The translations under genes were made by a program, and so were the position numbers. The notes below the pieces were generated by a model. It made no database searches. It was not told the DNA's origin and saw only the letters and a program-made list of their open reading frames with translations. A stretch of DNA of 64,000 nt from Ligula intestinalis (lineage: Eukaryota; Platyhelminthes; Cestoda; Diphyllobothriidea; Diphyllobothriidae), in NCBI GenBank assembly GCA_036362985.1, contig JAYGXS010000008.1:14612037-14676036 (forward strand), written 5' to 3'. Shown piece after piece: positions 1 through 11,934 of the stretch. Every line of letters begins with the position of its first letter. Within the stretch, counting starts at the first letter, position 1.

Positions 1-439
1 CGCGAAATTTATGGTGCCATTAAATTCTGCTACACACGCTGTCTTCAATTTTGTACCTGGGAAACGATGTTTCAAACTCATGCATTTCATCAGTTACCAC
101 ATTGTCGACCCCACATTTTGATGCGGCGGGGTTTATAATGTACTCCACCTCCAACGGCAAGCCAAAGGTCGTATAATTGCAGTTATAGGCTTGCCTTTGT
201 GACAGCCAACCACAGGTGCTAAAAACTGCTGTTGGCCAAATATCTGATCAAGCGACCGGTGATTAACGCCCATATTAAACTAGCAGACGGACGCGCGGGC
301 AGGCCCCGAACTTGCCGCGTGTCAGGGCTTTAGACTACCGTTGAGTCTCTGTACAAACAACCCAACTCCTACAGGTCTTTTGCTTTCTCTTGTAGGGGTC
401 TAAGTAATGGTTGTGCCTAGATAACTACAATCATCAGGC

Positions 440-1010
440 CGAAGTCCCCAGTCCCCAGTCCCCAGTCAGGAGCCACCAGAAGGAGTGGTTTATTGTATAC
501 AGAACTCCTAGTTGGAGTATCACCTGTCAGTGGCCATTGGCGAAGCCAGGGCTGGTCCTGACTGCATCCAGCCAGGCCTGAGAGTGTGGACTGTCTGTCG
601 TGTGGGGTGATGGCAGTTGCTTTAGTAGGAAGTTGAAGCAAGTTCAAGTGGTTTGTTATTGGTGTGTTGCAAGTTGCCCGAGGGGATGTCGCCTGCAAAG
701 GCTCCCTGCTGCGTTGGCCAGAGGTGACGCGTTAAGTGGCTCTTAGGAGGGCGCGCTTATTAAGCTGAGGTTGTCTGTCGTGTCCACAGGCACGCCGAAG
801 AACAGAGGGCTTGGACGCGGCTGTTATCGGTTAATCAGAAGCAGCTGCGAGGTCAAGCCACGGGGGGGGGGGGGGGGGCGCCAGTGAAAGAAAGCATTGG
901 AACAGTTGTTTGTGGCGACACGACTATGGGGCAGCGAGCCTTGGAATACGAAGGGAGGGGAACGTGGGCGTCCGCCACCCACTTCCACCACTTAAAAGAC
1001 TGCAAACCAC
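440..1010 (+). repeat. Dispersed repeat R1, copy 1
   Basis: About 550 bp that recurs in reverse complement at 34560-35110 and in part at 51230-51510. Shared blocks include CAGTGGCCATTGGCGAAGCC, TGCCCGAGGGGATGTC, GCAGCTGCGAGGTC and GCATTGGAACAGTTG in the same order. A run of 18 G sits at about 861-878. No coding potential was recognised; the family is unclassified. Confidence 0.75.
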
Positions 1011-3224
1011 CGGCTTATGTCGGTCGGTGTGCTGTCGTATCTGCTGTTGGGACCATCAGAATCTTGATTTACCTACTCACGAGATTTCCGTTTCTGATTC
1101 TGTCAAGGTTCTTGGTATGCGCAATTCCAACCACCCCCACACCGGTACCAGCACAAAACAATGCAACCTTGTAATCCATGAATTTAGCCCCTTCTAGGGT
1201 CAGCCCACGCCTTTTGGGCAGCCCACAATTTAATCATGATCACTACCAGCTGTTTGCGCTGCACCCATAAGTCCTGGACTAATTCGTCAGTTGTACTTTG
1301 TGGGTACGTGTACACCAAAGCTCCTCTTAAGAAATTTTCATCAATGGCCTCGAGTTGAATGCCATTTTTGAAAGCCACCTAATGGACACTCATTTCGCTT
1401 CCCGCTTTTATTCACCCTTCTTGCTTCACACTTCTCAGCAAGGAACCAGCAAGTATAGACAAACAAACTAGAAGGACGATTGACTGTGGCAGCCATTGGT
1501 CAAGGTTTACGGTGACATCACTCGGCCAGCTGAACAGGGTTGACTTCGCGATAAATTCCAGGAGGATTTAAACTTAGATTCAGGTCAAAGGTAAGGTTGG
1601 GCTGCATAGGGGTTATTGTCTGTACACGGGAATTAAGCGCAAGTCCATCTATCAAAAATGGAGGGTCCAGGCGCTATCGAAAAATATCAACGTTTTCAAT
1701 CTTCCTTTCGTCTTCGTACGCCTAGCGATATATAAAGAAGCTGTTTGGTCTGAGCAACCAAGCAGAGAGAAAATTGCCTATTTATCTGCGCGCAAATACA
1801 GCAATAGGTAAACAGACGCCGATGAAATTCTATATGGTAAATGATAACGTTTTTGCTACTGACAACTTGTTGGTAGCCTGTAAAAATTGCATTAATATTC
1901 CGCAGTGACTGATGGACTTCAGCTCACATTTTCGATCTGGATGATTTACTCCACCTTCGCGCATCAATCACCTCTGAAATTGAAAAAAAGGCAGGATGGA
2001 TCTGCAATCTATTTAACACATGGAAAACACAGGGTGGCCTGCCAATTAACCGGACCCTGCGCAGCTGCTTCATGCAGCGGTACAAGCTCAGCGAAACACG
2101 CAAGCCTAGGAATCCAGCGATTAGCTCTGTCGGCGTTGTGTTAGACACTGACAGGGTTGATTGTTTGTTTATCGAATCTACTTGTTTGTGGCGCCTAACT
2201 GAATCGATAATTTAACAAAAACACTGTCCTTTTACCGCGCAATATGAACCGACCTGACGAATGGTTCCCTAGCACGGGGTCCCACTGCGGTGCTACGGGC
2301 CATTACCCTGTCCGAGGTGTTTCAGTGTGTATAAGCAATCAATAATGCGATCACACGCTATGAAAAATCCTGATAAGCCGAGAAGGATAGCCATGATCTA
2401 ACAAATTCGACTGCCTACGTTGACCTGTAACGGCCCAAGAGACCGAATGGGTTTTTTAAGTGAATCGAGGTCAGTACCCTTTGGCGCAAGCCCACGTGTC
2501 AGCGAAGAAGCCAGTGCTCTTTTCCCTCACAGCTGTTGAGTCCTATCCCGTCGCCCACTTTCGTATCTTCCTCTATGTCAGCCTTCCCCAACCCCGCCCT
2601 CGCAGTCGCAACGCGTGCTGTCTTCCCACCGATAGCCGATCAGAAATGAACAAACTATAGATTTTAAGGCTAAGACGGTGAACCAGAACAGCTAAAGTCT
2701 TCAGGATCGGTTTATTAGGAGATGAAAGGAGACGGTGGGAAAGCCAGAGTCGATGGAACAGTAAACATTTTAGAGAAGAGTTAGGGGGAAAGATGCCAAT
2801 AGGTCTTGCAGGGCGTCGGACGGTGAGGCCAGTGGAACAGTGTGGCGTCACCGACCGCGCTGCGCGGAGGCGGAATCCCACGTGTCGCCTCACGGCAGTC
2901 ATCCCGGACGGCCGCCGAATACTCGCTTTGTCTCGGCAGACTGGTGGTGATTGGTTGCACAGCGCGAAGTGGGCACAGACGAGATGAGTTGTGTTAGTAA
3001 GTTGCTCAGACCTTCAGCGATATACAGACCAGGGACCGGCCGTCACCGTAACCGCAGCATTGGCGTAATGAGTTAACAGTGGCGTTAAGTTCCACTACAG
3101 AACTAACCCTCCCACTCCAGATGGGGCGTTTATTAACATAATGTCTATGCTTGCTGTATCTTATTTACTTTTCATGTACCTACTCGTTTATACCTAGTAT
3201 CTTGGTTCATACAGTAGAGCATAT
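1011..3224. other. No supported gene; unclassified sequence
   Basis: Mostly unassigned. One stop-to-stop open frame of about 100 codons (1913-2215, + strand) and one short minus-strand frame (1184-1378) are present, with no recognised homology. Confidence 0.4.
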
Positions 3225-3239
3225 TCGAGTCCCAGGAAG

Positions 3240-3345
3240 CATTTCAGAAGAAGAAGATGCGATCACTGGAACAAGAGTTTTATTTGCCTGACGTTTCGGA
3301 TTCCCGAGGGAATCTTGTTCATTCCTTCGACCTGAAATCATAATA
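3240..3345 (-). repeat. Penelope-like element tail with hammerhead-like remnant
   Basis: On the minus strand it reads a perfect hairpin GATTCCC-TC-GGGAATC, then CGAAACGTCAGGC and AATAAAA, then TTGTTCCAGTGATC. The same block occurs near 27950, 35480, 35630 and 41550. The first catalytic box (CTGATGA in an active hammerhead) is mutated here. Confidence 0.6.
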
Positions 3346-4317
3346 TTCCCGTTCTTGGGCTTGGTCTGGCGCTTATGGGCCCTGTTCAGAGTTCCAGCTG
3401 GCTGAAACGCTTGCAGGCTTCACATCCGGTCGTGTACATGCCAATATCGACGACTTCGGTCGCTATAGACAAGAACAAAAAAAGGTTGTGCGTAAAATAT
3501 AAGCTAGTTCCACTATAACGCACGCTAGTCCAAGTCTTGTGCGTAGCAATTCATGCAAGAACTTCAACAAATAGAACAAAATGTACGCGGACACATGAAC
3601 CATAAGAAACGATGCCGAAGTTAAAAAGTTGCTAAGAATGTTGACGTGAAGTTCATTGTGTATTGGTACGTAGAAGTGGTAATAGAGAAAGTATTACAAG
3701 ATGTGAGTTGATAAGATTGCGATGAGTTTACTGTGGAGGAAGAGGTGAACGAAGAATTCGTAGAGGTGGTGGAGAATCTCATCCCACGCCATATACATGA
3801 AAGTCTTATCTGGAGTTATTCAGTCCACATTGAGCTTTCATTATACTTATGTTAAAATTCACGTTTCGAAAATCGACGAATTAGGGTGCTCGTTTCAGAC
3901 CAAATGTTTTATGTTGGTTTAATAACGGAAAAATTGCTCAAAATCATGGATACCAAGATAGTTATACAAGAATGCCAACTTCTCCGAAGAGACAGGAAAA
4001 CAGACAAGCTGGTGGAGTAGTTGAATACAACAGGACAGGATTTTCAGTAGCTGAAAGATTGCACACTCTCCACCTTGAAAGTGAGGCCATCTGTACAAAT
4101 ATGATGAAGAGTAACTTACATACCGCCAAAAATTTGCAGTGCAGCCGACAACATGCTCCTTCATTTGGTCAAGGAAGTAGTTAGCCACCGAGATGTCCTT
4201 AATACTTGAACTTTCAAAGTACTTGCAACAGACTGGGAAAATCTGACAAGTGATGGCTTCAGCTTTGAGCTGATAGAAATTATGCCCGACATCCCTCTGA
4301 TATAGGATACGAAGGCA
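3346..4317. other. No supported gene
   Basis: No coding region or named repeat was recognised. It lies just 5' of a CR1-like element and could hold its 5' UTR or a decayed first ORF. Confidence 0.35.
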
Positions 4318-7300
4318 AACTCGCACCCAAACGCATTGGACACTGTGGAGGCTCGTTGGCTAAAATTTCTACATACTAACACCCAAAGCTTATTCTCGAA
4401 GTTTGATGAGCTTCGAATAGATGTAGCCGATGGGTGCCCTGATGTAGTAGCGACAACAGAAACCTGGCTGTCACAGAGCATCAGTGATTCAGAAATGTCG
4501 CTATGCGGATACCAATTATTTAGACGAGACCGAGTGGAACGCCAGGGTGGAGGAGTTGTTATGTATGTAAAGAGCGAATTAAGTTTGCGCGATAGGCCAG
4601 AAAGGATTCCCATGGTATGGAGGCTATTTGGCTGATAATTAAGGCATGGGGGTCGCAGCCCCTGGAAGCTGTGACCGTCTACCGACCACTGCGGACAGAC
4701 ACTGACACAGATGCGTATTTACTGGTGTGCATAAAGGAGATAGGTAGTCGACCTGATGTTGTACTCATGGGTGATTTCAATGCGCCCAGCATAAGTTGGA
4801 ACGATTTGTGGGTGAATTTTTCTAAAAATGCCTTTGATCACCATCTTCTGAAAACAGCACTTGAGGCTCTTCTCACCCAACACGTCTTCGTTTCAACTAG
4901 AGCACGTGGAGGGCAACAGGCTAGTTGTTTAGACCTAATCTTCACCAAGCATCCCGACAGTATAGACGAGGTATGGTGCCTGCCTCCACTAGGTCGAGGT
5001 GATCACGTTGCACTTTCGTGCGAGTACGGTCTTTATTCATTACCCCCTGCAGAAGACGAACCAAGGCCGAATATACGGCGAGGTGAGTTCTCTCAAATGA
5101 GAGGAGAGGCATATCAAATAGACTGAGGTCTTTTTCTCTCCGGGGATGTCACTGACGACTGGAATACATTTAAGGAGGTTTTTTTGCATCTAATGCGCAG
5201 TCACTGTCCACCTTCAGTGCCCAGGGTATCTAGCCAACCTCCATCGCTGAAAAGAGATATCAAAAGAGAGATCAACAAAAAAGGAAAGCTAATGAAGAAG
5301 TATCGCAACACAGGCCGCAACGAAGATTTTGAACAGTACAAAATCCAGCGGAACAAGGTAAAAAGAATGGTTTTCAAAGCACGACGGGACTTTGAGAGCG
5401 ATTTAATTCGTTGAGCTATCAATAATCCAAAGTTGCTCTACAGTTATTATCGGAAAAGCACATGCAACAGGAACCCGATTCCTATTATGCAAAATGATGG
5501 TGGTCTCGAAATCTCCGACTGTAAAAACAAAGCAAAACATTTTGCTGAGTTTTTTCAGTTGGTTTTCACCATAGAACCTCCCTTCGTCGCAACTGTAGAT
5601 GAGGTCATGAGAACACTAAATATTGAGGATATTTTGTTTGGAGAAGAGACGATTTTCCAAGAACTAACAAGCTTGAAGGAATTTAAATCTCCGGGTCCAT
5701 ATTAAATTCCTGTCAAATTACTCAAGGAACTTGCTAGAGAGCTATCTAAACCGCTTTCACTGATGTGCGAGAAATCGTTTTGTACTGGAATACTTCCGCT
5801 GGACTGGAAATTAGCGCATATTACACCGCTTTACAAAAGTGGAGGTCGTGCATCTGCGAACAACTGCAGACCCGTGAGTCTGACCTCTATCTGCTGCAAA
5901 GTAATAGAGAAGATCATCAAGAAGCAATTGATGATAAATTGTGAAAATCAAAATATGTTGTCGAATGTGCAATTTGGATTTTGTAGGGTAGGTCATGTGT
6001 AACAAACTTGCTTTATACGATGCAAAGCTGGACAAGGGCAATTGATGCAAAAGAAACTGTACACGCAGCCTACATTGATTTCCAGAAGGCCTTCTACAGT
6101 GTTCCACACCAACGTCTCCTGCATAAGTTGAGACTGATGGGTATCGGCGGCAGACTTCTTACGTGGATTGAGAATTTCCTATCTGGTCGTTCCCAAACGG
6201 TGTGTGTAAGACGACAACAATCAAGGCCGACAAGCATCGAGAGCGGAGTACCTCGAAGTTCAGTACTCGTACCCACCCTCTTTCTCTTGTTCGTTAATGA
6301 TTGCGTACAGGAATTGGACTGCGAGTGTGCCATGTTTGCAGATGATGTAAAACTATGGAAGGTCATCAAGTGTGCTGCCGATGGAGATAACTTCCAGGAA
6401 AATCTTTGTCGATTAAACGATTGCTCGCATAGATGGCTACTGTCCTTCAATTCGAACAAATGCACTCTGCTGCGCCTGGGAAATCGAACTTCGGTCCTTG
6501 ATGCGCGCCCTACCATCTGAACGGAATCCCACTCCAAGAAGCATGAATACAGAAGGATCTCGGCATCTGGATAACAGACAACCTCAAATCTTCTACACAA
6601 TGTTGTAAGGCAGCTAAAACTGCAGCCTTAATGTTGTACGCCATCAAGCGGGCATTCACGGTTTTTGATGAAGACTGTTTTCAAAAATCTTCGGTACCTT
6701 TATAAGGCCACATCTTGAATACGCGACTCAAGCCTGAAGTCCATGGATGCGGCAGGATTATAACGTACTTGAGAGGATGCAGCGGCGAGCAATAAAATTA
6801 GAACGAGGCTAAAGTTCACTACCATATGAGATCCGCCTAAATAACCTTAATCTCTATCGTCTGAGTTAAAGGCAGTTACGGGGAGATTTGATACAAACCT
6901 TCCGTATCGTGCGTGGCTTGGACTGTGCTCTCATGTGTGACAACTTTTTCCAACTCGCCACCACAACTAATCTCCGGAGGTATCCCTTCAAACTGTATGT
7001 GCCCTAAGGACGATTGGATGTGAAGAAGCATTTTTTTCTCTAATCGGGTCGTGGACCCATGGAATAACCTTCCCGATGCGACTGTTATGTCCTCATCTGT
7101 GGAGACATTCAAAAACCGACTTGATATACACATGCTACAAAACAACGTGGATTATGTGACGAATTAACCTTGAAACACCACTGCACCATGTGACGGTCCA
7201 TATTTTCCTGACTTAAAACTTCTTAACGTTGTTTATAATTCTTGAGATTTTGATGTGACAAATAGGGAGTTCAAAGGCGCAAGCCCATTTTCCCTCAAAT

Positions 7301-7322
7301 ATACTGACTGACTGACTGACAA
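4318..7322 (+). mobile_element. CR1/Jockey-type LINE, degenerate
   Basis: Fragments in several + frames follow LINE order. An AP-type endonuclease comes first: TNTQSLFSKFDELRID and VVATTETWLS near 4370-4480, MGDFNAPSISW near 4770, GRGDHVAL near 4990. Reverse transcriptase follows: WKLAHITPLYKSGGRA and NCRPVSLTSICCKVIEKII at 5800-5920, AYIDFQKAFYSVPHQRLL near 6070, and the catalytic FADDVK near 6335. The C-terminal tail FSNRVVDPWNNLPDA is near 7040-7085. At least five stops or frameshifts (about 4610, 5126, 5414, 5705, 6002, 6520) show it is dead. The 3' end carries a short (TGAC)n tail at about 7303-7322, typical of LINEs that end in microsatellite repeats. Confidence 0.9.
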
Positions 7323-7599
7323 CCAACATTTAGAAAGAATCAGTCAGTCAAATGCTGGGACCTAGTTTTTATAAAAGACTTCGCTTGAATTTGCGAACTG
7401 TATTTCAGTCCACTTTTCCGTACGAATAGCTGTACCATACTACAGTACTGTGGCGATATTCGATTTTAACACTTTATCATCGTCAGCACAGCTTACTTCC
7501 GTCCATACTTAATGCCATTCGCAAACATGACAGCTTCATGGATTAAGTCATTGAGGCAGTTGTTTACGTATATAAGAAAACGTTCTGGGTCCGGACAGC

Positions 7600-8230
7600 A
7601 CACTGGTGAAGTTCATGATAGAATGGGTGAGCAAACGTTCCAAACCATTAGTGCATAACGTCCATTCACCAATGGGAGAAAGCAAATACTTTCCCGCATC
7701 CAAGAGTTTGATTTCGAAATACTGTCAACAGATATCGGCTCACCAGAATAACCACTCTTCTCTTCCCAATCGCTTGCTCCCGGTCGAGCGGTGGACTCGC
7801 GCACTCGATGACGATGGTAGGATTGATGTCATCTTCATCTATTTTAAGAAGGTGTTTCACAGTGTTCCACCCAAACGCCTTATACAAAAACTAAATGAAA
7901 TTGGAATGAGAGGAAAGCTGGTGGCATAGATTGCCGACTTTTTCATACAGTGAGATAGCAAACCATGTGCGACGGTGCCTCAAAATAAAATTCTACTTCC
8001 GTTTTAAGTGATATTACCCATGGCTCATTCCTAGAACCGTTGCTCATCCTAGTCTATATCAAAGACTGCGGTGAAAAAATTGGTTGCAGTGCCACCAGAT
8101 TTGCTGACAAGTTTAAACTCAAGGTAACCAAAAGGTTTCACGTAGACAGCCAGATACTTCAAGGGATCTCGACCGACTAGGCGGCGGGTTTGCTCGATTG
8201 CTCTTAGATTTTAACATCGGTGGGTGTTAA
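7600..8230 (+). mobile_element. CR1-like reverse transcriptase fragment
   Basis: A second, more decayed RT piece: VERWTRALDDDGRIDVIFIY followed by FKKVFHSVPPKRLIQKL at 7780-7890, and FADKFKLK (decayed FADD box) near 8100. Both ends are missing. It abuts the truncated 5' end of the Penelope-like element. Confidence 0.8.
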
Positions 8231-8329
8231 GTCCTAAGGCCGCGTACCAGAAATGCCAGTAAGGAGAATGATTGCTTTTGACACCTTTTCGGTCGGTAAC
8301 CCCTTTAAAATGTTGAGGAAAAGAAAGAC

Positions 8330-10345
8330 CTTGTCGTTGTTGTTGTTTTAACACCGCCAATGCTGACCCTGTTGATTTCATTGCAGCCCTAGAAGCTCTG
8401 CTTGTGAGGACTCAACCATCGGATGACGAGAAACACTCCATTGGACAATGCGTCACATCCTTGCTGATGCCACACCGTCCAGCCCAATGTGTGTCGAAGA
8501 GTGAGTCACAAGCTATAAAATAACTAAGAACAGATGATCATATAATCATTCTGCCAGCGGATAAGGGACGATCAACCATCGTAATAAACCGTGTAGACTA
8601 CAATGAGAAAGCCAAAAGTCTACTTGATGACAAAGCTTTCAACAGACCAGCAATCAACTCAGAAGGAAAGGCAATAGCAAATCGGTTGAATAAATTACTC
8701 GGCGAATTCAAACGCCAAAATGTGATCACTGAAAACGACCAGCGCCTAATGAAACCAGCAGATGCTGCCCTGGCTCACTTCTATGGCCTGCCAAAGGTGC
8801 ATAAACCGAACGTTCCCTTGCGGCCAATCGTTGCTCTTAAAGCCAGCCCCACCTATAATTTGGCAAAATGAATGTATTCCAAACTAGAATTCCTCCAAGA
8901 GAACTCTGATGCCTCAGTTCGTTCAGCCTCCCAATTCCTGGAAGACCTCCATGGCCGAAGGATTCAATCCGACGAAATGATGGTTTCCTTCGACGTGACA
9001 TCATAATTCACATCTATTCCACCGGAATTGGCACGAGACGCCTTACGCAGGAAACGTGACGAGCTGAATGACGAAACTCAGAGTTCGCTAAAAATTGAAT
9101 ACCTCATAAGGCTGTTCGAATTCTGCCAAAAGACAAACTTCACCTTTACAGGAGAGACATATGAGCAGAGCAAAGGAACTCCGATGAGTTGTCCAATCTC
9201 AGGTTTAATAGCAGAATTAGTCCTACAAGATCTGGAAAAGATTGCCTTCAGCCAACAGCCTCCGGTCTTTTGACGCCGTTACGTTGACGACACGTTTGTA
9301 ATCGTCAAAATGAACATGCTGCAGAATTTCCATGACCTTCTCAACTCCAGCTTCCCAGACATACAATTCACGAGGGAAGAAGAAAGGGATCAGCAGCTAC
9401 CCTTCCTCGATGTACTCGTCATGCGAACTTCCGACGGCAAAATCGAAACAATGGTCTGCAGGAAGGCGACGAATACAACACAGTTTCTCAATTTCCACAG
9501 CAACCATCCGGTGGCACACAAAAGAAGCTGCGTTAAAACACTTCAAGAGAATCCTGATGCATTGCAGTAATCCGGAAGAAAAGGCACGTAAGGCCCGGCA
9601 TCTTCACGACCAGTTTATGCGGAATGGCTATCCAAAGGCTTTCATACGCCGATGCCTACGTGCTCGCCCTCCGAGGACCAAACCAGGACCACTCCGTACG
9701 ATATGGCATGCGCTGCAATACATCAAGGATATATCCGAAGCGACCGAGCGCATTGCTGTGGGACTAGGCGTCGAAATTGCACACCTTCCCAAGGCCACCA
9801 TGCGCAGCCGAATTATACGAATCAAGGACCGTTTAAATCCCAGTGAAAAGTCAGGTGTCGTGTATCGCATACCATGTCAAAATTGTCCCCGATATTATAC
9901 AGGACAGACAGGGCGTATGCTTGGTTCGCGCACACGAGAACATAAGCGGGCAGTACAACAAGGTGACGAATGCCAGGAAGTGGCCGCCCATACCTACGAG
10001 ACAAGTCACGAGTTTAATTTCGCAGCTGCGAGGGTAATCGCAAGCGCTGCCAACAGAACAGGCCGTGAATTGATTGAAGCCTGGGCCTCGGATGAGAACT
10101 CGGTCAATCGATTTATCGCTTTGGCGCCGGCGTACATCGCGCTGCGCAGGCATCTCCGGAATGATGGCACTAACGGCTGACCATTCCCCATCCTCCTTCC
10201 CCCTCATAGCGATTGATTGGTCCCTGCATCCTATAACTGTTGCTTGTCTTTCGTTTACGCCTTTTATCTCTGATGATGGACTCTAAAAAGAGCCCGAAAG
10301 CTCAGACAATTAAAAGTATGATTCCGGTGATCGGAATGACACTCA
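8330..10345 (+). mobile_element. Penelope-like element (RT plus GIY-YIG nuclease), degenerate
   Basis: RT domain: ILPADKGRSTIVINRVDY (about 8550-8600), LAHFYGLPKVHKPNVPLRPI (8770-8828), SFDVTS-stop-FTSIPPE (near 8990-9025), KGTPMSCPISGLIAELVL (9170-9225) and RRYVDDTFVIV (9272-9305). After a frameshift near 9545 comes a region with FMRNGYPKAFIRRCL, then a GIY-YIG-like nuclease: [20 protein letters not shown] and REHKRAVQ (9855-9960), ending at a TGA at 10178-10180. Stops at about 8519, 8869, 9004 and 9271 disable it. Cys pairs before the YTGQTGR motif are typical of Penelope nucleases. The 3' tail holds a hammerhead ribozyme. Confidence 0.93.
10261..10316 (+). ncRNA. Hammerhead ribozyme of the Penelope-like element
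   Basis: Read 5' to 3': stem I strand CTTTTATCT; core CTGATGA (10270-10276); stem II GG-A-CTCT / AGAG-CC with loop AAAA; core GAAA (10296-10299); a two-base-pair stem III (AG/CT, no loop); predicted cleavage after C10303; then stem I strand AGA-CAAT-TAAAAG. Stem I pairs nine of nine bases with CAAT as a bulge. All core bases of the hammerhead are present. Very short stem III hammerheads, thought to work as dimers, are known from Penelope-like elements. Confidence 0.8.
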
Positions 10346-10899
10346 GTTGGGCGTCATTTTTTACCAAGAAACGCTTACTTATCAGGGTGTCGCAGCCGTA
10401 GAAGGTAGGACCGGTCAAGTTGCCACAGAGCTCGGCCACAGTTACTCTCTGTGAGGATTTGAAGGTGCAGGGTGGAACACAGTGTAAAGCTTGCTGCGGC
10501 TTCTCGCAGGCGTTGCCAAGTGCGCGGCGAACAAAGGCAGACAATGTGAGTCAGCCATGGCAGGCTCCCGCAAATATTCAGAGCATTCATTTGGTTTCAC
10601 ATGGATTGAGCCGTTCAGGTTTGGCATTTCGGTGTAGGACTTGACTGCAGGCGAAGCCCAACGAAGCCACATTGGTCGAACGGGATTTATTTTATTAACA
10701 AAAAAATTGTACATTTAAGGCCCAAAGGGCCCTTTCATTACTTAATCTTACTTACATCATTTAAGCTTAGCAACAGGCATCCACATGGTGAACTCATTCC
10801 AACCTACCGGAAGTCAAATTGTGCCCAATAGTTTAATAATTTCTTCCCATTGGCTAGGATGGACTGTCTGTGTGGCCTTCTATGTAAATTGCAGAGGAT
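10346..10899. other. No supported gene
   Basis: Unassigned sequence between the Penelope-like element and a LINE fragment. A short palindromic GGCCCAAAGGGCCC lies near 10719-10732. Confidence 0.35.
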
Positions 10900-11520
10900 A
10901 TTTGTATATGGTTATCAGAAGGCAGCTCTCTCATAAGGGCATCGTTGGAGTACGGAACACACGCTCTGAAACACGTAAACGCAAACCTTATGCTCATATG
11001 CTAAGTGCGGAAACCGCCAATAAGTCTATTGGCCTCCCAGGAGCAATCAGAAGATCCTTCATATATTTTGACGTGGAGAATTTCGGGCGAGTCTCCGGAA
11101 AATTTGCTCGACCGATGTTAGAATATTGCATCTAGGCGTGGTGCCCCCGGATGAAGCAATATTACGCAGTGCAGGAGAAAGTTTCAAAGAAAAGTGACCA
11201 AATTTGTCAGCAGCTTAGGAAATGTACCATATAAAGGTAGACTAGAAAGGCTCAAGCCTTTTCCCTATATTATAGGCAATAGAGAGGATATATGATTAAG
11301 GTGCTCAAACTCGTCCGGGGAGAAGACTGTGCACTTCAGGTGGTTGAGTTCCCTGAATTCGCACAAATGACTCATCTCCGAGGTCATCTATACAAACTTA
11401 AGAAACACCATACCAAACTAGAAGAGCAGGTCAACTTCCTTTCCCACCCGGTCATTGAAAACTAGAAAAACTTCTTTCCTCAGTTTGAATTGCTGAAGGC
11501 ATTGACGCATTTAAATAAAA
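10900..11520 (+). mobile_element. CR1-like LINE 3' fragment
   Basis: Contains the C-terminal RT signature PGAIRRSFIYFDVENFGRV then KFARPMLEYCI-stop-AWCP (11035-11145), the same block as at 12510-12620 in the next copy. The 3' part reads LHKLKKHHTKLEEQ-like sequence and is interrupted by stops. Confidence 0.75.
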
Positions 11521-11934
11521 CTCGATCATACTTTTTTGCTGGTCATATATTTGGTAGACAACAGCCATTTATATAATGTGCCTATATTGCTTTGAAACAC
11601 ATGTATCATTTGACAGCATCTATCCGTAAATAGCCTATCTCCCTTATATCTACTAAATTATACTGAATAAATCACAGTTCATATGATATATATCATGTTA
11701 GTGCCGCAGTTTATGCCTGTCTCACACAAATTATACTCTAGAAATTATATTTGTTAGTGCCAGGAAGGCACTGTCTAATGAACCTCAGTACCGAAATAAA
11801 ATTATAACCGTGTGCGCAGATAAAATGTGCAAATTTGTAATAATATAAACACAAATTGTTCTATTATGGCGATAGATTATGGTTTTGAATTAAAATTTGA
11901 ACTAAGAAATAGACTATTAAAAATCTAACGCTGA
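11521..11934. other. AT-rich spacer, no supported gene
   Basis: AT-rich sequence with no recognised coding or repeat signal between two LINE fragments. Confidence 0.35.

Noticed and set aside
10074..10286. Short frames overlapping the end of the Penelope nuclease
   Set aside because: Frame shadows of the nuclease coding region and tail.
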